Positions 11,058 to 19,755 of a DNA stretch of 64,000 nt are shown in pieces. Both the position numbers and the translations under genes were made by a program. How positions within the stretch are numbered: the stretch's first letter is position 1; each line of letters opens with the position of its first letter. The stretch is from Ruegeria atlantica (GTDB lineage Bacteria > Pseudomonadota > Alphaproteobacteria > Rhodobacterales > Rhodobacteraceae): contig NZ_CYPU01000017.1 in the NCBI RefSeq assembly GCF_001458195.1, forward strand, positions 1 to 64,000, written 5' to 3'. Below the pieces are notes generated by a model. The model worked only from the letters and a program-made list of their open reading frames with translations. It did no database searches and had not been told where the DNA came from.

Positions 11058-11630
11058 CTACAAACGGTCGATATCGGCCGCTATATCTGCCGCGATTTCA
11101 TGGGCGTCGACATCACTGCGCTCGGCCGACAATCGCAGCCCCAAAAGTTCGGATTGATAACGCATCGCCAGCCGGTTCGGATCGTGGCTTGGGGCAATAT
11201 CCCCAGTCTCTTGTGCCTGACGGAACAAATCTGCAAAGCAAGCCTTCATCTCGGACATGAGAACACCCGCCCGACCGGCGAGCTCGTGATCCTTGGCCTG
11301 CAATTCTGCGTAGGTCTTGGCCAACATACAAGCCTTCGCGGGCGCTCCGCTTGCCTCAATAACCAAACGCGGCTGCGCCTTTAAAGCCTCGAGCGGACCT
11401 ACCCGGTCAGCCAATGCCCTCAGCCGCGCGACACCCTCTTGCGCGTAGCGGTCCAACGCCAGCCCATAAAGCGCGTCCTTGGACCCAAATGCCGCATAGA
11501 AACTGCCGGGTTTCAACTTCAACTCGCGCTCAAGGTCTTTCAGGGATGTGCCAGCCCAACCCTGACGCCAGAAGATATCCCTGGCCCGGGCAATCAGGTC
11601 ATCTCGGTCATATTCGGGTTTGCGTGGCAT
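11058..11630 (-). CDS. TetR/AcrR-family transcriptional repressor
   Basis: The product has 190 residues starting MPRKPEYDRDDLIARARDIF; the open frame has four extra codons upstream. The N-terminal HTH is clear (GWAGTSLKDLERELKLKPGSFYAAFGSKDALYGLALDRY). The C-terminal ligand domain includes APAKACMLAKTYAEL with one cysteine near residue 100, as in redox- or electrophile-sensing TetR proteins that guard AhpD- or reductase-type genes. It is divergent from the AhpD-like gene, and two related 18-bp palindromes in the 99-bp gap are its probable operators, giving autoregulation plus control of the neighbour. Confidence 0.88.
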   Translation of the reverse strand: MPRKPEYDRDDLIARARDIFWRQGWAGTSLKDLERELKLKPGSFYAAFGSKDALYGLALDRYAQEGVARLRALADRVGPLEALKAQPRLVIEASGAPAKACMLAKTYAELQAKDHELAGRAGVLMSEMKACFADLFRQAQETGDIAPSHDPNRLAMRYQSELLGLRLSAERSDVDAHEIAADIAADIDRL

Positions 11631-11644
11631 AACCTTCACCAATT

Positions 11645-11662
11645 CTTGAACGATTGCTCAAA
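11645..11662. promoter_or_regulatory. Probable TetR operator, imperfect copy
   Basis: CTTGAACGATTGCTCAAA differs from the perfect palindrome 24 bp downstream at few positions and retains the TTGA...TCAA outer arms. It lies just upstream of the tetR start. Confidence 0.55.
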
Positions 11663-11668
11663 TATATA

Positions 11669-11686
11669 CTTGAGTGATCACTCAAG
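11669..11686. promoter_or_regulatory. Probable TetR operator, perfect palindrome
   Basis: CTTGAGTGATCACTCAAG is a perfect 18-bp palindrome in the divergent gap between the tetR and AhpD-like genes. Size, symmetry and location fit a TetR-family operator. Confidence 0.7.
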
Positions 11687-11729
11687 AAAGACTATTTCTG
11701 CCTTACCCCGCCAGAAAAGGAGTTCCAAC

Positions 11730-12296
11730 ATGGCCAATTTCCCGTCACATGATCTCGTATCCGCCCCCGAAGGGTCCAAACCGCTACTGGAAAAATCGCA
11801 AGCCGCTTTTGGCCGCCTGCCCGGCCTGCACAAGGTCATGGCCGAAAGCCCCCAGCATCTGGAAGGCTATCAGGTGCTGCATGGCCTGTTCATGCAGACC
11901 GATTTCGACAATGATGAGAAAACCGTCGTCTGGCAGACCATCAATGTGGAAAACGAATGCCACTATTGCGTGCCCGCTCATACCGGCATCGCCAAGATGA
12001 TGAAGGTTTCGGACGAAATCACCGAAGCCCTGCGCAATGAAACCCCGCTACCTTCGGCCAAGCTTGAAGCACTGCGCACCTTCACCCTGCAAATGATGGA
12101 AACCCGCGGCAACCCGACCGAAGCACAGCTGCAGGCGTTCTTTAATGCGGGCTACTCTCACCGCGCTGTTTTGGATGTGGTGCTGGGCCTCGCGCAAAAA
12201 ACCATGTCGAACTACGTGAACCACATGGCAAAAACCCCTGTCGACGAAGTCATGCGCGGCTTCCTGTGGGAACGTAAAGTCGGCGAGCCGGCCTAA
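11730..12296 (+). CDS. Carboxymuconolactone decarboxylase / AhpD-like family protein
   Basis: The product has 188 residues from ATG 11730, with AAAGGAG 7 nt upstream; the open frame extends nearly 300 nt further 5' only by chance across tetR. It contains the AhpD-type active site E-x-x-C-x-x-C-x-x-x-H in NVENECHYCVPAHTGIAK, placing it with alkylhydroperoxidase-like proteins rather than true decarboxylases. AhpD-type CxxC proteins act as thiol-disulfide or peroxide-reducing enzymes. The gene is divergent from tetR and overlaps the recF stop by 4 nt tail to tail, with no room for a terminator between them. Confidence 0.85.
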   Translation: MANFPSHDLVSAPEGSKPLLEKSQAAFGRLPGLHKVMAESPQHLEGYQVLHGLFMQTDFDNDEKTVVWQTINVENECHYCVPAHTGIAKMMKVSDEITEALRNETPLPSAKLEALRTFTLQMMETRGNPTEAQLQAFFNAGYSHRAVLDVVLGLAQKTMSNYVNHMAKTPVDEVMRGFLWERKVGEPA

Positions 12297-13390
12297 GCGG
12301 ACACGACCGAGCCCTCCGAGCCATCACTCACGATCAAGGATTGGGCCCGGTCGCCCAGTTCCGCAAACAGCTCAGGCCCGGTGCCCGTCATCCAGGCCTG
12401 AGCACCCAGCGCACAAATCTCATCATACAGCGCCGCGCGCCGATCCGCGTCCAGATGCGCCGCCACCTCGTCCAACAACACGATCGGGGGCGCGCCGATC
12501 ATACTCGCCAAGGCTCGTGCGTTCGACAGGATCAATGAGACCAGTAAAGCCTTCTGCTCACCGGTCGAACAATCCTTGGCCGGAACGCCTTTGGCAGCGA
12601 ACACCCCGTACACGTCCGACCGATGCGGCCCCACCAGCGTACGTCCGGCCGCCAGATCGCGGAACCGGCTTTCACTTAGCGCTTCGCGCAGATCCGCTTC
12701 CGTTTCCGGCATCGCACCTTCGGTCTGTACCAGCTTCAGTTCCGCCGATGGAAACGCGGTTTCCGCCTGATCCTGCGCCGCGCGCAGATGATCAAGCGCC
12801 GAAAGCCGCGCAGCGTGAATACGATACCCCGTCTCCGCCATCTGCGCTTCAAGTACTGCATACCAATGCGCATCGCGCACCTGCTCTTTCAGCAGACGGT
12901 TCCGTTCGCGCATGGACTTTTCATAGGTCAAAGATGCTTCAGCATGGGCGGGGTCGAAACTCAGCGCGATCCGGTCCAGAAAACGCCGACGCCCTTCGGC
13001 CCCCTCGATCCAAATCCGGTCCATCGACGGGATCAACCAGACGATCCGCGCCAGCTTTCCCAGTTCAATCTGGCTGGACGCCTTGCCGTCAATGCGAACC
13101 TGCCGCGCGACACCGCCCTCAGACCAGGTTTCAATCTCGTATTGTCGCCCCTGCGCCTGCAGCACCCCGGTCAGTTTCCAACCCAACGCCTCGGGGCGTC
13201 GGGTCATCTCGGCCGCGCTGGCCCGCCGCATTCCGCGACCGGGGGAAAACAGGGACACCGCTTCCAGGATGTTGGTCTTACCCGCCCCGTTCGGTCCGTG
13301 AATCGCAACAGGCCGACCATCCAAAGACAGTCGCGCCAGCTTGTGGGACCGAAAATGCGAGACGGTAAGCTCGGTCAGGGCCAAACCCAT
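12293..13390 (-). CDS. recF: DNA replication and repair protein RecF
   Basis: The product has 365 residues (start MGLALTELTVSHFRSH). It shows the SMC-like ABC ATPase signs: Walker A GPNGAGKTN near residue 35, signature-region DCSTGEQKALL, and Walker B PIVLLDEVAAHLD. RecF with RecO and RecR loads RecA at single-strand gaps on replication forks. It follows dnaN in the same direction after a 59-bp gap that holds a 32-bp repeat also found at 57358. The C-terminus overlaps the convergent AhpD-like gene by 4 nt. Confidence 0.95.
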   Translation of the reverse strand: MGLALTELTVSHFRSHKLARLSLDGRPVAIHGPNGAGKTNILEAVSLFSPGRGMRRASAAEMTRRPEALGWKLTGVLQAQGRQYEIETWSEGGVARQVRIDGKASSQIELGKLARIVWLIPSMDRIWIEGAEGRRRFLDRIALSFDPAHAEASLTYEKSMRERNRLLKEQVRDAHWYAVLEAQMAETGYRIHAARLSALDHLRAAQDQAETAFPSAELKLVQTEGAMPETEADLREALSESRFRDLAAGRTLVGPHRSDVYGVFAAKGVPAKDCSTGEQKALLVSLILSNARALASMIGAPPIVLLDEVAAHLDADRRAALYDEICALGAQAWMTGTGPELFAELGDRAQSLIVSDGSEGSVVSA

Positions 13391-13400
13391 GACCCCTCCC

Positions 13401-13432
13401 TTCATCTTTTCAAAAATACTCCTGCCGGAGGC
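13401..13432. repeat. Intergenic 32-bp repeat, copy 1
   Basis: This copy differs from the copy at 57358-57389 by one base. Read on the minus strand it is a short GC-rich CTCC/GGAG hairpin followed by TATTTTTG and ending in AAGATGAA, just before a gene start. I recognise this string as common between Roseobacter genes. It could act as a weak terminator, an RNA processing site or a translation-initiation element. Confidence 0.75.
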
Positions 13433-13449
13433 ATCGCACGTCCGTGCGA

Positions 13450-14571
13450 TCAGACGCGCATCGGCATGACGACGTATACCGCGCTCAGATCATTGCCTTC
13501 GCGCATCAGGGTCGGATCAGCCGCTGAATTGAACAGGAACACAGCGTTCTCACGATCCACCTGAGAGGCGATTTCCAGCAGGTACTTGGCGTTGAATCCG
13601 ATTTCCAGCCGCTCGTCGCCATAGGCCACGGCCAGTTCTTCCTCGGCCGCGCCGCTATCCGGGGCGTTGACGGAAAGCACCAGTTTATCTGTATCCAGCT
13701 GCAGCTTTACCGCTCGAGACCGCTCAGAGGACACTGTTGCAACCCGATCTACCGCCTTTGCGAATTCGGCCGCATCGACTTCCAGCTGGCGCGTATTGCC
13801 CTGAGGAATCACACGTGTGTAATCCGGGAAGGTCCCGTCGATCACTTTTGAGGTCAGCGTGATGTCCGGGGTTGCAAAGCGCACTTTCGTTTCACTGACC
13901 GACACTGCGATATCCATCTCATCGTCGTCCAGCAGCTTGCGCAGTTCGCCTACGGTTTTGCGCGGTACGATCACGCCGGGCATGTCTGCAGCGCCATCCG
14001 GCAGATCCGCGTCGATGCGTGCCAGGCGGTGGCCATCGGTGGCCACACAGCGCAGCACCTTGCCGCCTTCGGACCCGTCGGCCACATGCATATAGACGCC
14101 GTTCAGATAGTACCGGGTCTCTTCGGTCGAGATGGCGAATTTCGACTTATCGAACAACCGGCGCAGCAAGGCTGCCGAGGCGGTAAAGTTCGATTGGTAT
14201 TCCGAAGACGCCATCACAGGGAAGTCTTCCTTTGGCAGCGTCGCCAATGAGAAATTCGACCGGCCTGCTTCAACCGTCAGACGCCCTGCGGCGCTGTCGG
14301 CGGTCAGTGTCACCAACGCTCCATCGGGCAGTTTGCGCACGATCTCATGCAACGTCGTTGCGGCCACCGTTGTGGCCCCGGCCTTTTCGACCTGTGCGGG
14401 CGCTTTGTCGACAACTTCGATATCCAAGTCGGTCGCCCGGAACATGGCCTGATCGCCCTCGGCTTCGATCAAAACGTTGGCAAGTATGGGAATGGTGTTG
14501 CGACGTTCGACAACAGATTGGGCCTGGGAAACGGCCTTGAGAAGGGTGCCGCGTTCGATGCTGATCTTCAT
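13450..14571 (-). CDS. dnaN: DNA polymerase III sliding clamp (beta)
   Basis: The product has 373 residues, the normal length for a beta clamp built from three similar domains. Recognisable parts are the start MKISIERGTLLKAVSQAQSV, the middle GVYMHVADGS...VATDGHRLA and the end NSAADPTLMREGNDLSAVYVVMPMRV, which is the conserved C-terminal peptide around the partner-binding cleft. It is downstream of dnaA with a 228-bp gap containing a strong hairpin terminator, so it probably has its own promoter. Confidence 0.97.
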   Translation of the reverse strand: MKISIERGTLLKAVSQAQSVVERRNTIPILANVLIEAEGDQAMFRATDLDIEVVDKAPAQVEKAGATTVAATTLHEIVRKLPDGALVTLTADSAAGRLTVEAGRSNFSLATLPKEDFPVMASSEYQSNFTASAALLRRLFDKSKFAISTEETRYYLNGVYMHVADGSEGGKVLRCVATDGHRLARIDADLPDGAADMPGVIVPRKTVGELRKLLDDDEMDIAVSVSETKVRFATPDITLTSKVIDGTFPDYTRVIPQGNTRQLEVDAAEFAKAVDRVATVSSERSRAVKLQLDTDKLVLSVNAPDSGAAEEELAVAYGDERLEIGFNAKYLLEIASQVDRENAVFLFNSAADPTLMREGNDLSAVYVVMPMRV

Positions 14572-14745
14572 ACCCTTAATTCCTCTGACTTGCGTGCCGA
14601 AATGGGCGGGACTGGCACGTTAGCGGTTCCGCCCTGAGGCACAAGGATTTTTTATGGATTTCTCGGTCGGATTGCCCAAAGCGTCAAGGGCCGCGTGGCC
14701 CTGCAAGCACAGTTCATTTCCAACCGTGGAAAATAGCGCACAAGA

Positions 14746-14777
14746 AAACGCCCCGGGCGTGAGGGTCCGGGGCGTTT
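14746..14777 (-). terminator. Rho-independent terminator after dnaA
   Basis: On the minus strand AACGCCCCGG pairs with CCGGGGCGTT around a 9-nt loop and is followed by TTCTTGT. It lies about 25-50 bp past the dnaA stop and upstream of dnaN, which suggests that much of the dnaA message ends before dnaN. Confidence 0.75.
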
Positions 14778-14799
14778 CTCAAGTGATATGAGTAGGAGC

Positions 14800-16185
14800 T
14801 CAGGCTTCCAGCGCGCGCCGCAGCATTTCCACATCTTCGGCAATCTGGCCGTCCGTGGTTTTCAGCTCTTCGATGCGTTTTACGCCGTGCATGACAGTCG
14901 TGTGGTCACGTCCTCCGAACCGGCGCCCGATTTCCGGCAGGGACCGGCTGGTTAGTCGCTTGCACAGATACATCGCAACCTGACGCGGGCGGGCATAAGA
15001 CCGCAGGCGTTTAGGTCCAATGATGTCGGACAGGCGGATGTTGTAATAGTCCGAAACCTTGCGCTGAATCTCTTCGACAGTGATCTTGCGCTCGGATGCG
15101 CGCAGCACATCGGCCAGACAGTCCTGCGTCAGCTCCATATCGATCTCGCGCCCCACCAACGAGGCAAAAGCGAACAGACGGGTCAGAGCACCTTCCAGCA
15201 CGCGAACATTGGTCGAGATCCGGTGCGCCAGGAATTCCAGGACACCATCGGCAATTGTCAGGTCGGGATATGTGCTGCTGTACTGCTGCACCTTGTTTTG
15301 CAGGATGCCCAGGCGCAGTTCATAGTCGGTTGGGTGCAAATCAACCACCAGACCACATTGCAGACGCGATTTCACCCGATCCTCTAGGTCCTTGATCTCA
15401 CCCGGGGCGCGGTCGGCCGAGATGATGATCTGCTTGTTCTGGTCCACCAGTGCATTGAATGTGTGGAAGAACTCTTCCTGCGTCGAATCTTTGCCCGCGA
15501 TGAACTGCACATCGTCCACCATCAACACGTCAACCGACCGGAACAAATGTTTGAAGTCCATCATCCGGCGCTCGCGAAGGGCCTGCACGAAACGGTACAT
15601 GAACTGTTCCGCCGACAAATATAGCACGTTCAACTCGGGGTGTTTTGTTTTCAGCTCCCATGCGATGGCATGCATCAGGTGCGTCTTACCCAGACCAACG
15701 CCACCGTAAAGAACCAGCGGGTTGAAGGTCACAGGACCACCTTCAGACACACGACGCGCCGCGGCATGGGCCAATTCGTTGGGTTTACCAACAACAAAAC
15801 TGTCGAAGGTAAAGCGGGAATCCAATGGCGCGGCCTGCAAGGATTCAAACGCGCCATTCGCGGCTTCCATCTGCGGCGCAACAGGTGCATCCCGCACAAC
15901 AGTCGGCTCGGATTCGGTGTCTACTTTAGGGCGCGCCGGTGAGTTAGCAGCGACGCGAAAGGCCAGTCGTTGAACCGTTTCCCCTGCGGTGTTCATCTCA
16001 TACAGTATGAGATCCGCAAAGTTCTGACTGACATAGTTGCCCATGAAATTAGTCGGCACGGAAAACACCGCTACGCCGTCCTGCAACTCTTGGAATTCAA
16101 GAGGTTCAATCCAGGTCGTGTAGTTGTTTTTTCCGATAGCCTTGAGCAACTTGTTACGTAGTAGTCCCCATTTCTCTTGTGTCAT
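14800..16185 (-). CDS. dnaA: Chromosomal replication initiator protein DnaA
   Basis: The product has 461 residues from ATG 16185 (MTQEKWGLLRNKLLKAIGKN); GAGG lies upstream. Domain I is followed by a linker (TESEPTVVRDAPVAPQMEAA), then the AAA+ domain with Walker A GGVGLGKTH, Walker B VLMVDDVQFIAGKDSTQEEFFHTFN and sensor regions, and domain IV with the DNA-binding signature GRDHTTVMHGVKRIEEL. It opens the replication origin when ATP-bound. It is separated by 540 bp from rpsT upstream. Confidence 0.97.
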   Translation of the reverse strand: MTQEKWGLLRNKLLKAIGKNNYTTWIEPLEFQELQDGVAVFSVPTNFMGNYVSQNFADLILYEMNTAGETVQRLAFRVAANSPARPKVDTESEPTVVRDAPVAPQMEAANGAFESLQAAPLDSRFTFDSFVVGKPNELAHAAARRVSEGGPVTFNPLVLYGGVGLGKTHLMHAIAWELKTKHPELNVLYLSAEQFMYRFVQALRERRMMDFKHLFRSVDVLMVDDVQFIAGKDSTQEEFFHTFNALVDQNKQIIISADRAPGEIKDLEDRVKSRLQCGLVVDLHPTDYELRLGILQNKVQQYSSTYPDLTIADGVLEFLAHRISTNVRVLEGALTRLFAFASLVGREIDMELTQDCLADVLRASERKITVEEIQRKVSDYYNIRLSDIIGPKRLRSYARPRQVAMYLCKRLTSRSLPEIGRRFGGRDHTTVMHGVKRIEELKTTDGQIAEDVEMLRRALEA

Positions 16186-16282
16186 TAAGCGCCTCACGCA
16201 TCCCATTCTTTATTGGCCTGTCGGCCTTATTGCTATTTTCCGGTTGCCCGGATTATGCTTTCACACGCAAAGGGATACACAA

Positions 16283-16305
16283 CGCCAAACCGCAGAAGTT
16301 TGGCG
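16283..16305. promoter_or_regulatory. Inverted repeat upstream of dnaA
   Basis: CGCCAAAC and GTTTGGCG form perfect 8-bp arms around CGCAGAA, about 100 bp upstream of the dnaA start. Outer ACAC/GTGT bases extend the pairing with a one-base bulge. It may be an operator or a leader hairpin; it lacks a T-run in the dnaA direction. Confidence 0.5.
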
Positions 16306-16648
16306 GGTGTGTTTTAGAAAGTCCGCACATCCCTACTTGCCGGCGCTCCATACCCGGAACGCCCTGAAAACAGGGTTGCGCAACGCAATCTCAAATTCGA
16401 CAGGGCTTGGTTCCCTGGTGACCCAAGGACCGCAGCAGATTAGCAAACCAGTTGCCAACATTCGTTCCTGACCGTCCTGATGCCCGTCAGTTTAGTCGTT
16501 GGAACAGCCTGTCCCCCCAAGCGAGTGAATCGCTGTAACAGTGGTAGCAAGAGGCCAAGGCATCCGGCAACGAAACTCTGATATTGACTCGTATCTTTCG
16601 CCGAAAGAATCTCTCGGTTTTGTGAAGGCGCGGCTTTCCGGCAACAGC

Positions 16649-16680
16649 AAAAAAAAAGCGCCGCTGGGCGCGGCGCATTT
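16649..16680 (-). terminator. Rho-independent terminator after rpsT
   Basis: On the minus strand GCGCCGC pairs with GCGGCGC (5-nt loop) and is followed by nine T residues, about 50 bp past the rpsT stop. This is a textbook intrinsic terminator. Confidence 0.9.
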
Positions 16681-16725
16681 TCTATCATTTCACCTTGTTT
16701 GGTTGACCCAAGGTCAACCCGGGCC

Positions 16726-16989
16726 TTAGCCCAGCGCTTTTACACGAGCCGACAGGCGCGACATTTTACGCGACGCTGTGTTCTTGTGGAAAACGCCTTT
16801 TGTGACGCCGCGCATCAGTTCAGGCTGAGCTGCGCGCAGTGCTGCGGTTGCAGCGTCCTTGTCGCCGGATGCGATCGCTTCTTCTACCTTACGCAGGTAG
16901 GTACGGATGCGCGAACGACGTGCTTTGTTGATTGCGAAACGGCTCTCGTTCTGACGAGCGCGTTTTTTTGCTTGGGGCGAATTAGCCAT
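16726..16989 (-). CDS. rpsT: 30S ribosomal protein S20
   Basis: The product has 87 residues, the usual size for bS20, and is rich in Lys/Arg/Ala: [20 protein letters not shown] at the start, and [20 protein letters not shown] at the end. S20 binds 16S rRNA early in 30S assembly. It is monocistronic, with a strong terminator behind it and dnaA beyond, the usual arrangement in Rhodobacterales. Confidence 0.97.
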   Translation of the reverse strand: MANSPQAKKRARQNESRFAINKARRSRIRTYLRKVEEAIASGDKDAATAALRAAQPELMRGVTKGVFHKNTASRKMSRLSARVKALG

Positions 16990-17173
16990 GTGTGTCTCTG
17001 ACCTTTGGTTCGGTACGTTGTCTAGGGTTGCGCGCCACGGAATATCCGCACCAGATCAGGAATCACGAGTGTGAGTCGGGCCAAGCGGGCCGCACGCGCA
17101 TGTATGGTGGCGGGTACTACCCAAGTTGGCCGGGTTTGCCAAGGCGATTCTTTTGATGCGCATAGCTGGTATG

Positions 17174-17200
17174 AAAAAGGCGGGCAAAGGCCCGCCGGTT
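17174..17200 (-). terminator. Terminator after enoyl-CoA hydratase gene
   Basis: On the minus strand GGCGGGC pairs with GCCCGCC around a 4-nt loop and is followed by TTTTT, 22 bp past the stop. Confidence 0.85.
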
Positions 17201-17221
17201 TCGATTTGATCAGGGAACCGC

Positions 17222-17998
17222 TTATTTGTCGCGGAATTGCGCGGCGCGTTTTTCCAGGAACGCGGCCATACCTTCTTTTTGATCCTCGGTCGCGAACATT
17301 GAATGGAACACGCGGCGTTCGAACAGCATGCCTTCGCTCAGCGGCAGCTCATAGCTGCGGTTTACCGACTCCTTGGCTGCCATAGCGGACAGTTGGGATT
17401 TTTCGGCAATCTTCTGGGCTGCGCCCATCGCCTCATCCATCAGCTTCTTGGCGGGAACGACGCGGCTGACAAGGCCAGCGCGTTCAGCTTCTTCTGCGTC
17501 CATGAAACGGCCGGTCAGGTTCATGTCCATGGATTTGGACTTGCCGACAAACCGCGTCAGACGCTGGCTGCCCCCAAGCCCGGCAATGACGCCAAGATTG
17601 ATCTCAGGTTGGCCAAATTTGGCAGTGTCCGCTGCGATGATGAAATCGCACAACATCGCAAGTTCGCACCCGCCGCCCAACGCATATCCGGCTACGGCAG
17701 CGATGATGGGCTTGCGGATCGCGCACACGCGGTCGTTCAGAGCACCAAACAGGTTCGAGCTGTAAACGTCCACAAAGCTCATCTCGGACATTTCCTTGAT
17801 GTCCGCGCCCGCAGCGAACGCCTTGTCCGACCCGGTGATGACGATGCAGCGCACTTTGTCGTTGCTATCCGCATCTTCCAATGCCGAGCACAATTCCTGC
17901 GCCAGTTGTGAGTTCAGCGCGTTCAGCGCATCGGGCCTGTCGAGCTTGATAAGGGCGACGTGGTCTTCGATTTCGACGATGATCGTCTCAAAAGCCAT
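17222..17998 (-). CDS. Enoyl-CoA hydratase
   Basis: This is a 258-residue crotonase-fold enzyme. The oxyanion-hole motifs are AAGADIKEM and [15 protein letters not shown], and the two catalytic glutamates of hydratases are where expected, in GGGCELA and in [18 protein letters not shown]. It adds water to trans-2-enoyl-CoA in beta-oxidation or degradation of CoA thioesters. The close match to short-chain hydratases of about 258 residues supports this over isomerase or dehalogenase members. It is monocistronic, with its own terminator. Confidence 0.92.
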   Translation of the reverse strand: MAFETIIVEIEDHVALIKLDRPDALNALNSQLAQELCSALEDADSNDKVRCIVITGSDKAFAAGADIKEMSEMSFVDVYSSNLFGALNDRVCAIRKPIIAAVAGYALGGGCELAMLCDFIIAADTAKFGQPEINLGVIAGLGGSQRLTRFVGKSKSMDMNLTGRFMDAEEAERAGLVSRVVPAKKLMDEAMGAAQKIAEKSQLSAMAAKESVNRSYELPLSEGMLFERRVFHSMFATEDQKEGMAAFLEKRAAQFRDK

Positions 17999-18064
17999 GA
18001 GGTGAAAGCTTCCGGTTGTTCCGTTCAGGTACGATTCCTTACCACGCGCATTCGCTGGATCAAG

Positions 18065-18916
18065 CTATCTTTGGCATTGCGCACAGTAGAAGGATGAGCG
18101 ACCGGACTGGGTGATTCTTTTGATTGGAGCCCCACAACCGTCAGTCCTGCAGGGTTCTCCCTCACGGCCATAGACGTCAAAGCTGTGCTGAAAATATCCA
18201 AGTTCTCCATCGGCTTGGCGGAAATCGCGTAGGGAAGATCCACCTGCTTCGATGGCGTCTTGCAATACCTTCCGGATGATCGGAACAAGTGCTGCGACTC
18301 GGGTCGCAGAAATTTGGCCGGCTTTGCGACGTGGCGACACTCCGGCTCGAAATAGCGCCTCGCACACGTAGATATTGCCCAGGCCGGCAACGATTCCCTG
18401 ATCCAGCAGCGCCGATTTGATCGGAGTGTTCTTTCCCCGAAACGCATCGATCAGATGTTGTTCGTGAAAATCATTACCCAAAGGTTCAGGTCCGAGGACA
18501 GACAGCAGCTTGTGATCGTCCGCGGTTGCTGTCTGCAACAGGTCCATCGCACCGAACCGGCGCGGATCGTTGAACGTGACACGTGCGCCATTGGCCATGT
18601 GAAAGACCACATGGTCATGTTTTTGGGTTATCGGATGTTCATGCACGAATTGCCCAAGCGGATCGCCGGATACGGTCATCCGGCCTGACATGCCCAAATG
18701 AATCAACAAGGTTTCACCACTGCTGAGATCGGCAAGGATGTACTTTGACCGGCGGCGCAGTTGTTGAACCGTCTGCCCGGTCAACCGCTCGGCCATCCGT
18801 TCAGGGAAAGGCCAGCGCAGATCGGGGCGATTCACATCTGCCCGGTCGATCACCACGCCTTCCATCGCTGGGCTCAGGCCGCGTCTTACTGTCTCGACCT
18901 CGGGCAATTCCGGCAT
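18065..18916 (-). CDS. mutM: Formamidopyrimidine-DNA glycosylase
   Basis: The product has 283 residues from ATG 18916; the mature N-terminus is [13 protein letters not shown], whose Pro2 is the catalytic nucleophile and Glu3 the acid, which fixes the start (the open frame runs 27 codons further upstream). Also seen are [11 protein letters not shown], the H2TH region ([21 protein letters not shown]) and the C-terminal zinc finger with cysteines in CRTDGC and FYCAQCQR. It removes 8-oxoguanine and Fapy lesions and cuts the abasic site. It is divergent from ubiE with an 86-bp gap. Confidence 0.95.
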   Translation of the reverse strand: MPELPEVETVRRGLSPAMEGVVIDRADVNRPDLRWPFPERMAERLTGQTVQQLRRRSKYILADLSSGETLLIHLGMSGRMTVSGDPLGQFVHEHPITQKHDHVVFHMANGARVTFNDPRRFGAMDLLQTATADDHKLLSVLGPEPLGNDFHEQHLIDAFRGKNTPIKSALLDQGIVAGLGNIYVCEALFRAGVSPRRKAGQISATRVAALVPIIRKVLQDAIEAGGSSLRDFRQADGELGYFQHSFDVYGREGEPCRTDGCGAPIKRITQSGRSSFYCAQCQR

Positions 18917-19002
18917 TACACGGCTCCTATTCCAAAGGGCCGCATTGTGCCCCGGTTCCAGAGCCCTATAACAGAGGCGAAATTCGAAAAACGGCAAGGC
19001 TA

Positions 19003-19755
19003 ATGTCCGACAACAGCGACAAGACCACTCATTTTGGGTTCGAAACCGTACGTGAGGCTGAAAAGGCCGGGCGTGTACAGGGCGTGTTTAACTCGGTCGC
19101 CTCGAAATATGACGTGATGAACGATGTCATGTCGATGGGCATTCACCGGGTCTGGAAAGACGCGATGATGGACTGGCTTGCGCCGCGCCCAGGCCAGCGC
19201 CTGCTGGATGTCGCAGGTGGCACCGGAGATATCTCGTTCCGCTTTTTGAAACGCGCCGGCTATGGCCATGCTACCGTGCTGGACCTGACCGAACCGATGC
19301 TGGTCGAAGGCCGACAGCGCGCCGAGGCCGACCAGATGGCCGACAGCCTGAACTGGGTGGTCGGCGACGCGATGGCTCTGCCCTTCGACGACAACACATT
19401 CGACGTCTACACCATCTCGTTTGGTATCCGGAACGTGACCCGCCCGCAGGAGGCCCTGAACGAAGCATTCCGTGTGTTGAAACCCGGCGGCCGCCTGATG
19501 GTGCTGGAATTCAGTCAATTGCCTAATGACGGGCTGCAAAAGCTCTACGATCTCTACAGCTTTAACGTCATCCCCCGCATGGGGAAACTCATCGCCAATG
19601 ACTACGACAGCTATCAATACTTGGTCGAATCGATCCGCAATTTCCCGGATCAGGAAACGTTTCTGGGCATGGTCCGTGCGGCCGGATTTGAAAATGCCAA
19701 GTACCGCAACCTGAGCATGGGCATCGCCGCGCTGCATTCCGGCTGGAAAATCTGA
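19003..19755 (+). CDS. ubiE: Ubiquinone/menaquinone biosynthesis C-methyltransferase UbiE
   Basis: The product has 250 residues from [16 protein letters not shown]; an AAGG precedes the ATG, and the longer upstream frame overlaps fpg on the other strand. The SAM-binding motif I is [16 protein letters not shown] and the UbiE signatures [18 protein letters not shown] and [20 protein letters not shown] are present. It methylates the 2-polyprenyl-6-methoxy-benzoquinol ring in ubiquinone synthesis. Its stop overlaps the ubiB start (TGATG), so the two are translationally coupled. Confidence 0.95.
   Translation: MSDNSDKTTHFGFETVREAEKAGRVQGVFNSVASKYDVMNDVMSMGIHRVWKDAMMDWLAPRPGQRLLDVAGGTGDISFRFLKRAGYGHATVLDLTEPMLVEGRQRAEADQMADSLNWVVGDAMALPFDDNTFDVYTISFGIRNVTRPQEALNEAFRVLKPGGRLMVLEFSQLPNDGLQKLYDLYSFNVIPRMGKLIANDYDSYQYLVESIRNFPDQETFLGMVRAAGFENAKYRNLSMGIAALHSGWKI

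Larger units (their letters stand above)
16186..16725. other. 540-bp intergenic region upstream of dnaA
   Basis: No gene is visible. It holds the dnaA promoter region, the 16277-16310 hairpin, and the rpsT terminator at its far end. It is the natural place to look for an origin, but I find no cluster of TTATCCACA-type DnaA boxes; the nearest is one weak GGATACACA at 16274-16282. An origin here is therefore not claimed. Confidence 0.6.

Noticed and set aside
11439..11729. Long N-terminal extension of the AhpD-like protein
   Set aside because: It would be antisense to tetR and cross the operators; the ATG at 11730 has a strong Shine-Dalgarno.
16186..16725. Chromosomal origin upstream of dnaA
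   Set aside because: No cluster of DnaA boxes and no clear AT-rich unwinding element were seen, so an oriC feature is not supported.
18025..18447. A 140-codon open frame on the minus strand within mutM
   Set aside because: It overlaps mutM out of frame; the protein shows no domain, while mutM is complete with its zinc finger.
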